Notes: generated by a model from the sequence alone, not told the origin. DNA of 43,263 bases from an uncultured Bacteroidota bacterium (GCA_903829015.1 CAIKOJ010000187.1:1-43263); one strand, 5' to 3'; positions 26,067-35,382 are shown, counted from the first letter of the stretch. Program-made: numbers and translations.

Positions 26067-26906
26067 ATGCGTTCAAAGATCACACTCGTCATATTAGTGC
26101 TTTTTGCCTCTCCATCGTTGGTATTTGCAAAAGGAAAAAAAATAAACAAGATAGTAATAGATGCGGGTCATGGCGGTAAGGATATAGGTGCCAGAGGGGC
26201 GATTTCAATGGAAAAAGACATCACTCTGGCAGTATCCCTCAGGCTCGGAAAAATTTTTGCAGATAGTATGAAGGATATGCAGGTGATCTACACCCGCACC
26301 ACCGATTCATACCCATCGCTGGTAGACAGGCACGAAATAGCCAACCAGGCAAATGCAGATCTGTTCATTGCTGTGCATGTGAACTCTACACCATTTACCT
26401 ATACCAGGGTGCTGGAAGGATATAAGACGGTAAAGAAACACCACAAGACCGTAAAACAACCGATATACAGGCAGATTAAGCATCACGAAACCAAACGCAG
26501 CGGTGTAGAAACCTATGTATTGGCATTGAGAAGGAATTACCAAAAGGAAAAATCAATTGGTGAGTACAGCGAGAACGTAACCAACGAATCGGGCCTGCTT
26601 GATGAGAGCGACCCGCAGACGGCAATCATCATTGCGCAATACTCGCAGGTGTTCCTGTCCAGAAGTGTATCGCTGGGTAGTAAGATTCAGGAGCAATTTG
26701 GGCTGCAAAACAGACCAGACCTTGGTGTGAAGCAGCTGCCGCTTGAAGTGCTGGCTGGTAGCGCTATGCCGGGTGTACTGGTGGAAATAGGATTTATAAC
26801 CAACATTGAGGAAGAAGCCTACCTGAATTCAGAGAGAGGAGTGTTTGAAGTTGCGCTGGCTATTTACAAAGGAATAAAAAGCTACAAGGCCGACGTAGAA
26901 AAATAG
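26067..26906 (+). CDS. N-acetylmuramoyl-L-alanine amidase (Amidase_3)
   Basis: A 279-residue exported zinc amidase that cleaves the bond between MurNAc and the stem peptide. A signal peptide of about 22 residues ends at VFA. Zinc ligands are His35 (IDAGHGGKD), Glu49 (SMEKDITL) and His104 (IAVHVNS); the catalytic glutamate is Glu240 (GVLVEIGFITN). Between His104 and the next conserved strand (GVETYVLAL) is an insertion rich in Lys and His (KTVKKHHKTVKQPIYRQIKHH), possibly a substrate-access or regulatory segment. It acts in the periplasm, probably in daughter-cell separation or wall turnover. Divergent from lptD. Confidence 0.93.
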   Translation: MRSKITLVILVLFASPSLVFAKGKKINKIVIDAGHGGKDIGARGAISMEKDITLAVSLRLGKIFADSMKDMQVIYTRTTDSYPSLVDRHEIANQANADLFIAVHVNSTPFTYTRVLEGYKTVKKHHKTVKQPIYRQIKHHETKRSGVETYVLALRRNYQKEKSIGEYSENVTNESGLLDESDPQTAIIIAQYSQVFLSRSVSLGSKIQEQFGLQNRPDLGVKQLPLEVLAGSAMPGVLVEIGFITNIEEEAYLNSERGVFEVALAIYKGIKSYKADVEK

Positions 26907-26978
26907 CATTAAAAAATATTTTTTGAATTTTGAAGTTAAGTGCCGCTTATGGAATATATTTAACCCTGTAATTAACGC

Positions 26979-26998
26979 CCTGTTTCTTGAGAAGCAGG
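26979..26998. other. Hairpin between the amidase and EGF-like lipoprotein genes
   Basis: An 8-bp stem with one G-T wobble (CCTGTTTC / GAAGCAGG) and TTGA loop, 73 bp after the amidase stop. A T-run follows only about 10 nt later (ATTTTTT), so terminator function is uncertain. Confidence 0.3.
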
Positions 26999-27072
26999 CT
27001 AAGGTGCATTTTTTAATTGTACTTTTATAGTTATTTTTTTATCTTTATGCTCATTAAAACATCGAAACTATA

Positions 27073-27621
27073 ATGATGATCTCTTTGAAAAAAATTCTGA
27101 TTACTGCGTTGGGTACGTTATCTGTTGCGCTTTCATTTACTTATGTATCGTGCAATCCTGATAAGTGTAAGACTATAGTGTGCGCTCATAATGGAGTTTG
27201 CGACAGGGGAATTTGTACCTGCCCGTCGGGTTACGAGGGTGCAAGCTGCGAAACAATATCTCGCGATAAGTTTATTGGCAACTGGGCAGTTTATGAGAAA
27301 GGATCTATTACCAATGCAGCGCAGTATCCGGTGAGCATTGAAAGGGTGAATAAGATCACCGACGTGATCATCAGGAATTTTTACAACTATTTCCAGAATC
27401 CGATCAAAGCATATGTAATTGCAGATACCCTTTACATTCCTAACCAGCAGTTGGAAGGTTATGTAGTTTTTGGACAGGGGTATATTTCTTCTAATACTAC
27501 ATATGGTCAGTATGGTTCTATGTCTGTAAGGTACGAAGTAATTGATACTGCTACCAACGTTCCAAACGACTTTGGATACTATCTGCCAGATGGCAGCGAT
27601 CCATCAGCCTGGAACAAGTAA
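27073..27621 (+). CDS. Lipoprotein with EGF-like module
   Basis: A 182-residue lipoprotein. The signal (MISLKKILITALGTLSVALSFTYVSC) ends in lipobox YVSC. It is followed by an EGF-like module CKTIVCAHNGVCDRGICTC and YEGASC, which has the six cysteines of the module (residues about 33-61). The remaining 120 residues (DKFIGNWAVYEKGS, VSIERVNKITDVIIRNFYNY, YVIADTLYIPNQQ, MSVRYEVID) look like a lipocalin-like beta barrel. Function unknown; surface display is inferred. A second ATG is the next codon. A terminator follows. Confidence 0.8.
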   Translation: MMISLKKILITALGTLSVALSFTYVSCNPDKCKTIVCAHNGVCDRGICTCPSGYEGASCETISRDKFIGNWAVYEKGSITNAAQYPVSIERVNKITDVIIRNFYNYFQNPIKAYVIADTLYIPNQQLEGYVVFGQGYISSNTTYGQYGSMSVRYEVIDTATNVPNDFGYYLPDGSDPSAWNK

Positions 27622-27649
27622 TAGACTTTTTGAAACAATTATAAAGAAG

Positions 27650-27678
27650 TGCCTCCTTTTCGGAGGCATTTCTATTTT
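27650..27678 (+). terminator. Terminator after the EGF-like lipoprotein gene
   Basis: A 7-bp perfect stem (TGCCTCC 27650-27656 with GGAGGCA 27662-27668), TTTTC loop, followed by TTTCTATTTT. Confidence 0.75.
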
Positions 27679-27723
27679 ACGTGCTTATGACTATTCATCG
27701 CGCTGAGGTTGCAATTTGTGGTA

Positions 27724-27731
27724 TACCTTTG
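27724..27731 (+). promoter_or_regulatory. -7 promoter box of nadB
   Basis: TACCTTTG matches TAnnTTTG exactly, 15 nt before the first in-frame ATG at 27747. Confidence 0.5.
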
Positions 27732-27746
27732 TTTTTATCCTAAAGG

Positions 27747-29354
27747 ATGCAATCTATGCTGAAAACTGATTTTCTTGTTATTGGTTCGGGAATAGCCGGA
27801 TTGACCTTCGCTATAAAAACCGCCCGCCGTTTCCCCGACAAAACAATTACCATACTCACCAAAGCAACTACCGATGAAACCAATACCAAGTATGCACAGG
27901 GCGGGATAGCCGTGGTGAATGATATGGCCAATGACAGCTACAAGAAGCATATTGAGGATACACTTGTGGCTGGCGACGGACTTTGTAACGAGAAAATAGT
28001 AGAAATAGTAATAAAAGAAGGTCCGCAAAGAGTTAATGAAATAATAGAATGGGGAGCGAACTTTGATAAGGATAAGTCGGGTAGTTATTTGCTGGGTAAG
28101 GAAGGGGGGCACTCTGAGTCGAGGATATTGCACTACAAGGATGTGACGGGATTTGAGATAGAGCGTGCACTTGTGGAGGAGTCGAAGCTCTACAGCAACA
28201 TTAAGATACATAATCACTGGTTTGTACTAGACATTATTACCCAGCATCACTTGGGGTATCTTGTTACAAAATCCACACCTGATATTACTTGTTACGGGGT
28301 ATATGCACTGAACCTGGAGAACAACAACATTGAGAAGCTACTGGCCAAGTGCACATTAATGGCATCGGGCGGAGTGGGACAGGTGTACAGAACTACTACC
28401 AACCCTCGCATAGCCACCGGAGACGGCATAGCAATGGCATACCGGGCAAAGGGAAGGATAGAGAATATGGAGTTCATTCAGTTTCATCCTACGGCATTGT
28501 ATGAGGTGGGGGTTAGCCCATCGTTTCTGATCACAGAAGCAGTAAGGGGAGACGGTGGGATACTCAGAAATAAGGCTGGGGTTGCTTTTATGAAGTCTTA
28601 CGACGACCGTGCAGATCTGGCGCCGCGCGATGTGGTGGCCCGCGCGATAGACAGCGAAATGAAAAAGACGGGTACGGAACATGTGTACCTCGACTGCAGG
28701 CAAATGGACCGGGAGAAATTTCTGGCTCATTTCCCTAACATTCATGCAAAGTGTACCAGCATAGGCATAGATGTTTTTGAACAAATGATACCGGTAGCTC
28801 CTGCGGCTCATTATTGCTGTGGCGGTGTGAAAACCGACGAAATGGGCCGGACTTCAATTCTCAACCTGTATTCGTGCGGCGAATGTGCCAGCACCGGGCT
28901 ACATGGAGCGAACCGCCTGGCATCTAATTCTCTGCTGGAGGCACTTGTATTTGCACACAGATGTGCCGAAGATATGGCTTTGCGTGTCAACGGTGTGGAA
29001 TTCAATGAAAACGTACCTGACTGGAACGCATCTGGCACAACTGAGCCCGAGGAGATGATACTTATTACCCAAAGCCTGAAGGAACTGCAACAGGTTCTGA
29101 GCGACTACGTGGGTATAGTAAGGAATGATGTGCGACTGGAACGAGCCATGAGCAGGATAGATTTGCTGCACGATGAAACGGAAGAACTGTACAAGGTAGC
29201 GGCTCTCTCTCCACAGCTGTGTGAACTAAGAAATCTGATCACGATCGGGTACCTGATCGTGAAGGGTGCCCAGTTTAGAAAGGAAAGCCGGGGATTGCAT
29301 TATAATACCGATTACCCGGAAAAAAGCAAACTGGTGCAGCAATTGGTATTATAG
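27747..29354 (+). CDS. nadB: L-aspartate oxidase
   Basis: A 535-residue FAD flavoenzyme oxidising L-aspartate to iminoaspartate, the first step of de novo NAD synthesis; NadA, its partner, is not in this window. Evidence: the dinucleotide-binding GSGIAGL near residue 13, TKYAQGGIAVV, EGGHSESRILHYKDVTG, and the FHPTALYEV and VRGDGGILRN segments. AAHYCCGGVKTDEMG, SCGECASTGLHGANRLASNSLLE and the helical C-terminal domain complete it. The ATG at 27756 (MLKTDF) is an alternative start. It is flanked by terminators, so it is a single-gene unit. Confidence 0.95.
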   Translation: MQSMLKTDFLVIGSGIAGLTFAIKTARRFPDKTITILTKATTDETNTKYAQGGIAVVNDMANDSYKKHIEDTLVAGDGLCNEKIVEIVIKEGPQRVNEIIEWGANFDKDKSGSYLLGKEGGHSESRILHYKDVTGFEIERALVEESKLYSNIKIHNHWFVLDIITQHHLGYLVTKSTPDITCYGVYALNLENNNIEKLLAKCTLMASGGVGQVYRTTTNPRIATGDGIAMAYRAKGRIENMEFIQFHPTALYEVGVSPSFLITEAVRGDGGILRNKAGVAFMKSYDDRADLAPRDVVARAIDSEMKKTGTEHVYLDCRQMDREKFLAHFPNIHAKCTSIGIDVFEQMIPVAPAAHYCCGGVKTDEMGRTSILNLYSCGECASTGLHGANRLASNSLLEALVFAHRCAEDMALRVNGVEFNENVPDWNASGTTEPEEMILITQSLKELQQVLSDYVGIVRNDVRLERAMSRIDLLHDETEELYKVAALSPQLCELRNLITIGYLIVKGAQFRKESRGLHYNTDYPEKSKLVQQLVL

Positions 29355-29357
29355 ATT

Positions 29358-29376
29358 CAATGCTGGCATTGTTTTT
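29358..29376 (+). terminator. Weak terminator candidate after nadB
   Basis: A 5-bp stem CAATG / CATTG with CTGG loop, followed directly by TTTTT. The short stem makes it uncertain. Confidence 0.4.
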
Positions 29377-29418
29377 GTGGCATAATGAACGTTAACACAT
29401 TCGTATTCCATTTATCAC

Positions 29419-29426
29419 TAAATTTG
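29419..29426 (+). promoter_or_regulatory. -7 promoter box of the lipocalin-like lipoprotein gene
   Basis: TAAATTTG matches TAnnTTTG exactly, 41 nt upstream of the ATG at 29468. Confidence 0.45.
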
Positions 29427-29467
29427 TAAGCGTATTTGCAGAAGATTGGTGTTGGCAAACCCTTTAT

Positions 29468-29920
29468 ATGAGTAAAAATACCTTTGCGGCCATATTGATT
29501 TTTTTATGTCTTATACAGATGACAACATCCTGTACTAAGAAAAACGAATATGCTACTATTGCCGACCGGATGGAAGGAAAGTGGAAACTGACCAAGTATG
29601 CTACTGATAATAACCTGAATGGTAGGATAGACAATTACGAGATACACAACGACACCTCAATACACGATTACCAGTACGTATTCAATAAAGACGGTTCAGG
29701 GTTGAATACAAGTGTATTCGACGGCGTTAAGTCTCCCGATTTGAAATTCTACTGGAGTATGATCTCCTACGATTCAATGCGTATTGCGTACGTAGCTAAT
29801 GACACATTGGTGTATCATATTTCGGATATTAGTTCGAAACAAATGACGCTTACCACTACCAGTACAATAGAGAGTTCCAACACAATAGAAATTACCTGGC
29901 TCTATTTTGTGAAAATATAA
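29468..29920 (+). CDS. Lipocalin-like lipoprotein, unknown function
   Basis: A 150-residue lipoprotein; the signal ends IQMTTSC (lipobox TTSC). The mature part begins with a short linker then MEGKWKLTKYATDNNLNGRID, the opening strand of lipocalin-like domains common in Bacteroidota lipoproteins, and YQYVFNKDGSGLNTSV. The core sheet continues through SYDSMRIAYV and KQMTLTTTST. Ligand and function unknown. Convergent with the acyl-CoA dehydrogenase gene 31 bp downstream. Confidence 0.75.
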   Translation: MSKNTFAAILIFLCLIQMTTSCTKKNEYATIADRMEGKWKLTKYATDNNLNGRIDNYEIHNDTSIHDYQYVFNKDGSGLNTSVFDGVKSPDLKFYWSMISYDSMRIAYVANDTLVYHISDISSKQMTLTTTSTIESSNTIEITWLYFVKI

Positions 29921-29951
29921 CCTGTTCCTTCTTTTTGCTTGTTTTCGATAC

Positions 29952-31091
29952 TTATTTCAGTAATTCTCTGGAGATAACCAGTTTCTGAATTTCAGATGTT
30001 CCCTCGCCAATAGTGCACAGCTTGCTATCGCGGTAGTATTTTTCAACCGGGAAGTCTTTGGTGTAGCCATAGCCGCCAAATATCTGCACAGCATCTGTTG
30101 ACACACGCACTGCAACCTCAGAGGCATAATACTTTGCCATTGCTGATTCCTTGGTCATTTTCTCACCACGGTTCTTCAGATCGGAAGCCTGATAGATCAG
30201 CATTTCGGCCGCTTCTATCTGGGTAGCCATATCAGCCAATTTGAAAGCGATCGCCTGGAAATTAGAGATCGGCTGATCGAACTGATGTCTTTCTTTTGAG
30301 TACTTCAAAGATGCTTCGTAAGCGCCTTTAGCGATACCCAATGAAAGTGCCGCAATAGAGATACGTCCGCCATCAAGAATCTTCATAGCCTGATAGAAAC
30401 CATCACCCACCGGACCCATTCTTTGAGCATCAGAAATGCGGCAATTATCGAACACCAACTCAGCGGTTTCGCTGGCGCGCATACCTAATTTATTTTCCTT
30501 CTTACCTGCTTTAAAACCAGGCGTTCCTTTTTCTATGATAAAGGCTGTAGTGTTATTTTTAGTACGTGGTTCACCGGTTCTGGCAAGTACCACAGCTACG
30601 TTACCGCTAATGCCGTGAGTGATCCAGTTTTTTGTACCGTTCAGCACCCACTCATCGCCATCCTTTACAGCATTGCAACGCATGTTGCCGGAGTCGCTGC
30701 CGGTGTTGGCTTCTGTAAGTCCCCATGCACCTATCCATTCGCCAGATGCGAGTTTTGGCAGGTACTTTTTCTTTTGCTCTTCGTTGCCGAAGTAAAGTAT
30801 ATGACCGGTACACAGTGAGTTGTGCGCTGCAACTGAAAGCCCGATAGAGCCACACACTTTTGCGATCTCACTAATGATCGTAACGTATTCGAAGTAGCTA
30901 AGCCCTGAACCTCCATATTCAGCAGGTACCAGCACACCCATTAAACCCAATTCACCCATCTTATGAAACAGTTCCACAGGAAATATCTGCGCTTCATCCC
31001 ACACCATCATGTCGGGACGAATATGCTTGTTAGCAAAGTTGCGAATCATTTCTGCGATAGAACCCTGGGCTTCTGTTTGATTAAAATTCAT
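29952..31091 (-). CDS. Acyl-CoA dehydrogenase
   Basis: A 379-residue FAD enzyme that introduces the alpha-beta double bond in acyl-CoA. It shows the family signatures AWGLTEANTGSDSG and GTKNWITHG, then MRASETAELVFDNC, DGGRISIAALSLG, IFGGYGYTKDFPVEK and the catalytic segment IGEGTSEIQ, whose first glutamate aligns with the active-site base of short-chain enzymes. With the start at MNFNQTEAQ (31091) the length is typical; the open frame extends 19 codons upstream into MCLELTQYVG, which does not look like the family N-terminus. Chain-length preference cannot be read. It is monocistronic as far as can be seen. Confidence 0.94.
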   Translation of the reverse strand: MNFNQTEAQGSIAEMIRNFANKHIRPDMMVWDEAQIFPVELFHKMGELGLMGVLVPAEYGGSGLSYFEYVTIISEIAKVCGSIGLSVAAHNSLCTGHILYFGNEEQKKKYLPKLASGEWIGAWGLTEANTGSDSGNMRCNAVKDGDEWVLNGTKNWITHGISGNVAVVLARTGEPRTKNNTTAFIIEKGTPGFKAGKKENKLGMRASETAELVFDNCRISDAQRMGPVGDGFYQAMKILDGGRISIAALSLGIAKGAYEASLKYSKERHQFDQPISNFQAIAFKLADMATQIEAAEMLIYQASDLKNRGEKMTKESAMAKYYASEVAVRVSTDAVQIFGGYGYTKDFPVEKYYRDSKLCTIGEGTSEIQKLVISRELLK

Positions 31092-31252
31092 TTCTATTAA
31101 TATGGATGGTAAAATTGAACCTACGTATTGTGTAAGTTCCAGACACAATTTTACAACATTTTTTTTGAAAAAAAAATGAAATAACTACAACCTGTTTTTC
31201 GTGACTTGCATCCTGCATATCAGTGATTAACATGCAATAAAATTCGCAAATA

Positions 31253-31717
31253 TTATTGACCTGCTTTACCGTTTACGGGCAACCTGAGATGCACTCGCAA
31301 AACCTGCAGATCTTCTTCAGTGAAACTACCGCATTCTTTGATCTGGCTGACATCTGTAAATGGTCCGTGTTTCCTTCGCCATTCCATGATTTTGTGAGCG
31401 GTTGCCTGACCTATTCCTTTAAAAAGCAATAAAGTGGCAGAATCGGCAGTGTTGATATCGACTGAATCAGGCACTACTTTCTTTTTTGAGGAATTGGCCG
31501 TTTCTACGAGGGTGGAATCGGTGGTGGTATTGGTGGCCTGAAATTCCGCCCAGGCCTGTTGCAGTTTTTTCTCTTGTGCCGTATCAACTGTTGGATGCAC
31601 CCACCAATGCATAGTGAATTTTATAATGATGAGCAGACAGATAATGCAGCATAGAGCTGCGATACCTGTTTTTTCGGTGCGGGTAAATGAGACAAATGAC
31701 CGGATCTGCTTCTTCAT
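31253..31717 (-). CDS. ComEA-like membrane-anchored helix-hairpin-helix protein
   Basis: A 154-residue protein with a cytoplasmic N-terminus, one membrane helix (about 18-37: GIAALCCIICLLIIIKF), a Thr/Ser-rich linker and a C-terminal double helix-hairpin-helix unit (VDINTADSATLLLFKGIGQATAHKIM, then GPFTDVSQIKE). This matches ComEA-type proteins, which bind DNA non-specifically outside the inner membrane during uptake. A role in competence or in an envelope DNA process is inferred. Divergent from ligA. Confidence 0.85.
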   Translation of the reverse strand: MKKQIRSFVSFTRTEKTGIAALCCIICLLIIIKFTMHWWVHPTVDTAQEKKLQQAWAEFQATNTTTDSTLVETANSSKKKVVPDSVDINTADSATLLLFKGIGQATAHKIMEWRRKHGPFTDVSQIKECGSFTEEDLQVLRVHLRLPVNGKAGQ

Positions 31718-31792
31718 TTTGTAAGAGCAAAATAATTAAAATAATTGGTTTCGGTTGGTTTTTAACCTCTCAAATCTTAGTTACTTTGCAGC

Positions 31793-33892
31793 ATGTACAC
31801 GCAGGAAGACGAGAAAAACTTGTATGACAGGGCAAAGCACTTAATGCAGCATGATGCCGCTAGTATCGAGGAAACTATCGATCAGCTGAGGACGGTAATT
31901 CTGTATTCAGACTGGAAGTATTATGTGAAAAGTGATCCGGTGCTATCGGATTTTGAGTATGACACGCTGTTTAAGAAACTGAAGCATCTGGAGGCTGCGA
32001 ACCCTGAGTTGGTAACAGAGGATTCGCCAACACAGCGGGTGGCAAAGGGCATAAGTGAGCGGTTCCCGACGGTGAGCCATCTGGTGCCTATGCTGAGCCT
32101 GGATAACACCTATAACGCCGAAGACCTGACCGACTGGGACCGCAAATGCAGGGAACTTGCCGGCACAGACAAGTTAGAATACTGTGTGGAGCCAAAGTAC
32201 GACGGTGCGAGTATATCGTTGGTATATGAAAATGACCAACTGTTCAGAGGGGCAACCAGGGGCGATGGTGTGATGGGTGAAGATGTAACAGCAAACATCA
32301 GGCAGATACGGGCAATACCGCTGTCGGCCACACTGAAGGAAAAGGGCATCAGGCAGATAGAGATACGCGGTGAGATTGTGATACACAAAAATGTTTTTGA
32401 AGCCTTTAATAAACAAAGGGTGGCAGAGGGTTTATCTCCCCTTGCCAACCCGCGAAATGCGGCATCAGGCACACTGAGAATACTGGACCCCAACGAAGTG
32501 AAAAAGCGCGGCCTCAATGCCATACTCTACCACATAAGCGACTATACCATGGAGGAGGGGCGAGCCAGACCGGAAGGATTGAACACACACTACGGATCAC
32601 TGAAGTGGCTGTATTCGCTAGGGTTCCCAACACCGGCTATGGAGATGAAAGTGTTTGGCCACATTGATGAAGTGATCAAATACTGCCATGATTTTGAGGC
32701 ATTAAGGGACACTCTGCCTTTTGAGGTAGACGGACTTGTGGTGAAGGTTAATGACTTTGCCATGCAGGACCAGATGGGCATGACGTCGCACCACCCAAGG
32801 TGGTCAGTGGCTTATAAATTCAAGGCAAGACAGGCTACGAGCAAGCTGCGCAAAGTAGAATACCAGGTGGGCAGAACAGGTGCCATAACCCCGGTAGCAA
32901 AAATAGATCCAGTGCATATAGGTGGTGTAACCGTGAGCTCGATTTCACTGTTTAACGAAGATGTGGTACGGGAGAAAGATGTGCGTATAGGCGATACTGT
33001 GCTGGTGGAGAGGGCAGGGGATGTGATACCCTATATTGTGAAACCGCTTACTGAATTACGGACAGGTGAGGAGGAAGTGATCGTGTTTCCTAAACAATGC
33101 CCTGCCTGCAGCAGTGAACTGGAAAAGCAGCAGGACGAAGCAGCATGGCGCTGTGTAAACATCAGCTGCCCAGTACAGGTAGTGGAGCGCATGATACATT
33201 TTGCGAGTAAGGATGCGATGGACATACGCAGTATGGGCAATGCCAATGTGCAGAAATTCTATGAGCTGGGGCTGCTGACGGATATACCCAGCATATACAA
33301 TATAGGCTGGGAAAGAGTAAAGGGTCTTGAAGGTTTTGGGGAGAAATCGGTGAGTAATCTGAAACTGGCTATAGAGGCATCTAAGAAGCAGCCGCTGAAC
33401 CGGTTGATCTTTGGTTTGGGTATAAGATATGTGGGCGAAACCACCGGAAAAACGCTGGCATCGGCAGTGGGAGATATTCACGAACTATACGACTGGAATG
33501 TAGAACGCCTGCTGACACTTGAAGATGTGGGCCCCAAGGTGGCCAATGCAGTTGCTGATTTCTTTGCAAAACCTGAGAACAGGGAAATGATACAAAAGCT
33601 TGCAGATGCAGGCGTGAACCTGATCAATGAACATAAAGGGCAAACCGCCAATGCCGGTGAACTGGCAGGTAAAACGTTTTTGTTCACCGGTACACTCAGC
33701 CAGTTTAAACGCAGCGATGCCGAAAGCATGGTGGAGGCAAATGGTGGTGCTATACTCGGCGGCGTAAGCAGCAAACTCAATTACCTGGTGGTAGGTGAGG
33801 ATGCAGGCTCTAAACTGGAAAAAGCCAAGAAGTTGGGATCTGTAAATATACTTTCCGAGCAGGAGTTTCTTGAGTTGATAAGGGAGCAATAA
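31793..33892 (+). CDS. ligA: NAD+-dependent DNA ligase
   Basis: A 699-residue cytosolic enzyme that seals nicks in DNA during replication and repair, using NAD+. Evidence: an N-terminal Ia domain (YYVKSDPVLSDFEYDTLF), the adenylated lysine Lys135 in EPKYDGAS, and TRGDGVMGEDVTANI. NPRNAASGTLR, DGLVVKVN and the OB fold follow, then a four-cysteine zinc finger (CPACSSEL and CVNISCP, about 430-460). Helix-hairpin-helix repeats (LEGFGEKSV, LEDVGPKVA) and a C-terminal BRCT domain (about 620-699) end the protein. TTACTTTG, one base off the -7 consensus, ends 4 nt before the ATG. A 176-codon gene starts 4 bp after its stop. Confidence 0.97.
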   Translation: MYTQEDEKNLYDRAKHLMQHDAASIEETIDQLRTVILYSDWKYYVKSDPVLSDFEYDTLFKKLKHLEAANPELVTEDSPTQRVAKGISERFPTVSHLVPMLSLDNTYNAEDLTDWDRKCRELAGTDKLEYCVEPKYDGASISLVYENDQLFRGATRGDGVMGEDVTANIRQIRAIPLSATLKEKGIRQIEIRGEIVIHKNVFEAFNKQRVAEGLSPLANPRNAASGTLRILDPNEVKKRGLNAILYHISDYTMEEGRARPEGLNTHYGSLKWLYSLGFPTPAMEMKVFGHIDEVIKYCHDFEALRDTLPFEVDGLVVKVNDFAMQDQMGMTSHHPRWSVAYKFKARQATSKLRKVEYQVGRTGAITPVAKIDPVHIGGVTVSSISLFNEDVVREKDVRIGDTVLVERAGDVIPYIVKPLTELRTGEEEVIVFPKQCPACSSELEKQQDEAAWRCVNISCPVQVVERMIHFASKDAMDIRSMGNANVQKFYELGLLTDIPSIYNIGWERVKGLEGFGEKSVSNLKLAIEASKKQPLNRLIFGLGIRYVGETTGKTLASAVGDIHELYDWNVERLLTLEDVGPKVANAVADFFAKPENREMIQKLADAGVNLINEHKGQTANAGELAGKTFLFTGTLSQFKRSDAESMVEANGGAILGGVSSKLNYLVVGEDAGSKLEKAKKLGSVNILSEQEFLELIREQ

Positions 33893-33896
33893 GCTT

Positions 33897-34427
33897 ATGA
33901 AATCCGCTAAAATTATACTGCTCATTTATTTGGTTATGTGCCTTGGAATTGACGCCATTGCTCAAGATTTGGAGGTGCCAGATGTACGAGCGATTAGGGC
34001 TCAGGTCAACACATTAAATGCGGACAATGGACTACAGAAGCGTGTTTTTGAGGCAGAGGAATTCCTGGGAAATGTAACTGACGGCGGTGGCTCGCTCACC
34101 TGCTTTTATAAAAAAAACACAGTAGTAAAAATCGTGGAATGGATAGGCCTTTCGCATGGTAACACTACAAGGGAATTTTATTTCAATGGTGGTAAGTTGA
34201 TCTTTGTTTACGGCAAGGTTTGCAATTTTGTGCAAAAAGGAGACGGGGAACTTGATTATACAAAAACTAAGATTGCCTACGAAGGGCGTTACTATTTAAA
34301 GGAAAACAAAACAATAAAAGTGGTGATCAATGAACAGGAGCCGGCTAACGAAATGGGCAAAGGTTTAATAGACAATATGTTTGCTGATGCGGAGCAATTT
34401 TTGAAGATGGCTATTAAGAAGAAGTGA
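33897..34427 (+). CDS. Secreted protein of unknown function, downstream of ligA
   Basis: A 176-residue protein with a clear signal peptide (MKSAKIILLIYLVMCLGIDAIAQ) and a beta-rich mature part (GGSLTCFYKKNTVVKIVEWIGL, NTTREFYFNGGKLIFVYGKV, YEGRYYLKENKTIKVVI) with a short helical tail. I do not recognise a family. The 4-bp gap to ligA implies co-transcription, but its periplasmic location makes a joint function with ligA unlikely. Confidence 0.75.
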   Translation: MKSAKIILLIYLVMCLGIDAIAQDLEVPDVRAIRAQVNTLNADNGLQKRVFEAEEFLGNVTDGGGSLTCFYKKNTVVKIVEWIGLSHGNTTREFYFNGGKLIFVYGKVCNFVQKGDGELDYTKTKIAYEGRYYLKENKTIKVVINEQEPANEMGKGLIDNMFADAEQFLKMAIKKK

Positions 34428-34497
34428 ATACAACTTAAAAATAGAGCCGAGTCGGGCTTGTATCTGAATTACCTAAGAGAAATGTGGTAACGAATAA

Positions 34498-35382
34498 TCA
34501 ATTACCATTATTACCCGGCTCAATGTGTATTAACACATGCCCTAATTCAGGGATTTCATTGCGCAAGGTGTCTTTTAGTTTGTGTGCCAGTTCATGGCCT
34601 GCCAGTACAGAAATATTTGGGTTTACGGAAGCGTGCAGTTCTACATGGTATTTCATGCCTGCCTTGCGTATAAAGCACTTTTCAGTACCGGTAATTCCTT
34701 CAACTTTTCCGGCAACATTTCTTATTTCGAGGATCAGTTCGTCATATACATGTTCATCCATGATCTCACCCAGCGCAGGGCGGAAAATCAGGTAGCTGTT
34801 ATACATTATAAACGCCGATGCAAATAAAGCGGCCCAGTCATCAGCAGATTCATAACCTTTGCCCATTATTAAAGCAACAGATATACCAATGAATGCTGCC
34901 ACTGATGTTACAGCATCGCTCCTGTGGTGCCAGGCGTCTGCTTTTAGCGAGGAACTGTTGGTCTCTACACTCTTTTTTAATACACGCCTGTAAGAATATT
35001 CCTTCCAAATGATAATTGCACCCAGAATAAACAGCGTATAGGGCTTAGGCAGATCATGAGGTGTGCGAATGTTGATGATACTTTCATGCGCTATTAAAAT
35101 GGCAGAGGAAATCAAGAACCCTACTACCAGAAAGGTTATCAGCGGTTCGGCACGACCATGTCCGTATGGATGATTTTTGTCTGCCGGTCTGTTGGTGTAT
35201 TTTAGTCCGAACAGCACCAATAAGGACGAAAAAATATCAGCAGTAGATTCGATTGCATCGGCAATGATAGCGTATGAGTTGCCGAAATAACCTGTGAGCC
35301 CTTTTATAAGCGCCATAGCAGCATTACTAATAATGCTGAAATAGGTCGCTTTTATTGCAGTCTGTTGATTATTGGCGGCCAT
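34498..35382 (-). CDS. Cation diffusion facilitator family transporter
   Basis: A 294-residue inner-membrane divalent-metal/proton antiporter. It has the six-helix CDF core and a C-terminal ferredoxin-like cytoplasmic domain (about 205-290). By alignment to YiiP numbering, the metal site is Glu45, Asp49 (ADAIESTAD), His153 and Asp157 (WHHRSDAVTS); YiiP has Asp at position 45. PADKNHPYGHGRAE is the family cytoplasmic loop. The metal (Zn, Fe, Mn or Co) cannot be read with certainty. The promoter box TATCTTTG on the minus strand (35421-35414) lies 31 nt upstream. Confidence 0.93.
   Translation of the reverse strand: MAANNQQTAIKATYFSIISNAAMALIKGLTGYFGNSYAIIADAIESTADIFSSLLVLFGLKYTNRPADKNHPYGHGRAEPLITFLVVGFLISSAILIAHESIINIRTPHDLPKPYTLFILGAIIIWKEYSYRRVLKKSVETNSSSLKADAWHHRSDAVTSVAAFIGISVALIMGKGYESADDWAALFASAFIMYNSYLIFRPALGEIMDEHVYDELILEIRNVAGKVEGITGTEKCFIRKAGMKYHVELHASVNPNISVLAGHELAHKLKDTLRNEIPELGHVLIHIEPGNNGN

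Noticed and set aside
34440..34470. AGCC/GGCT hairpin between the ligA-linked gene and the CDF gene
   Set aside because: Only four pairs and no T-tract.
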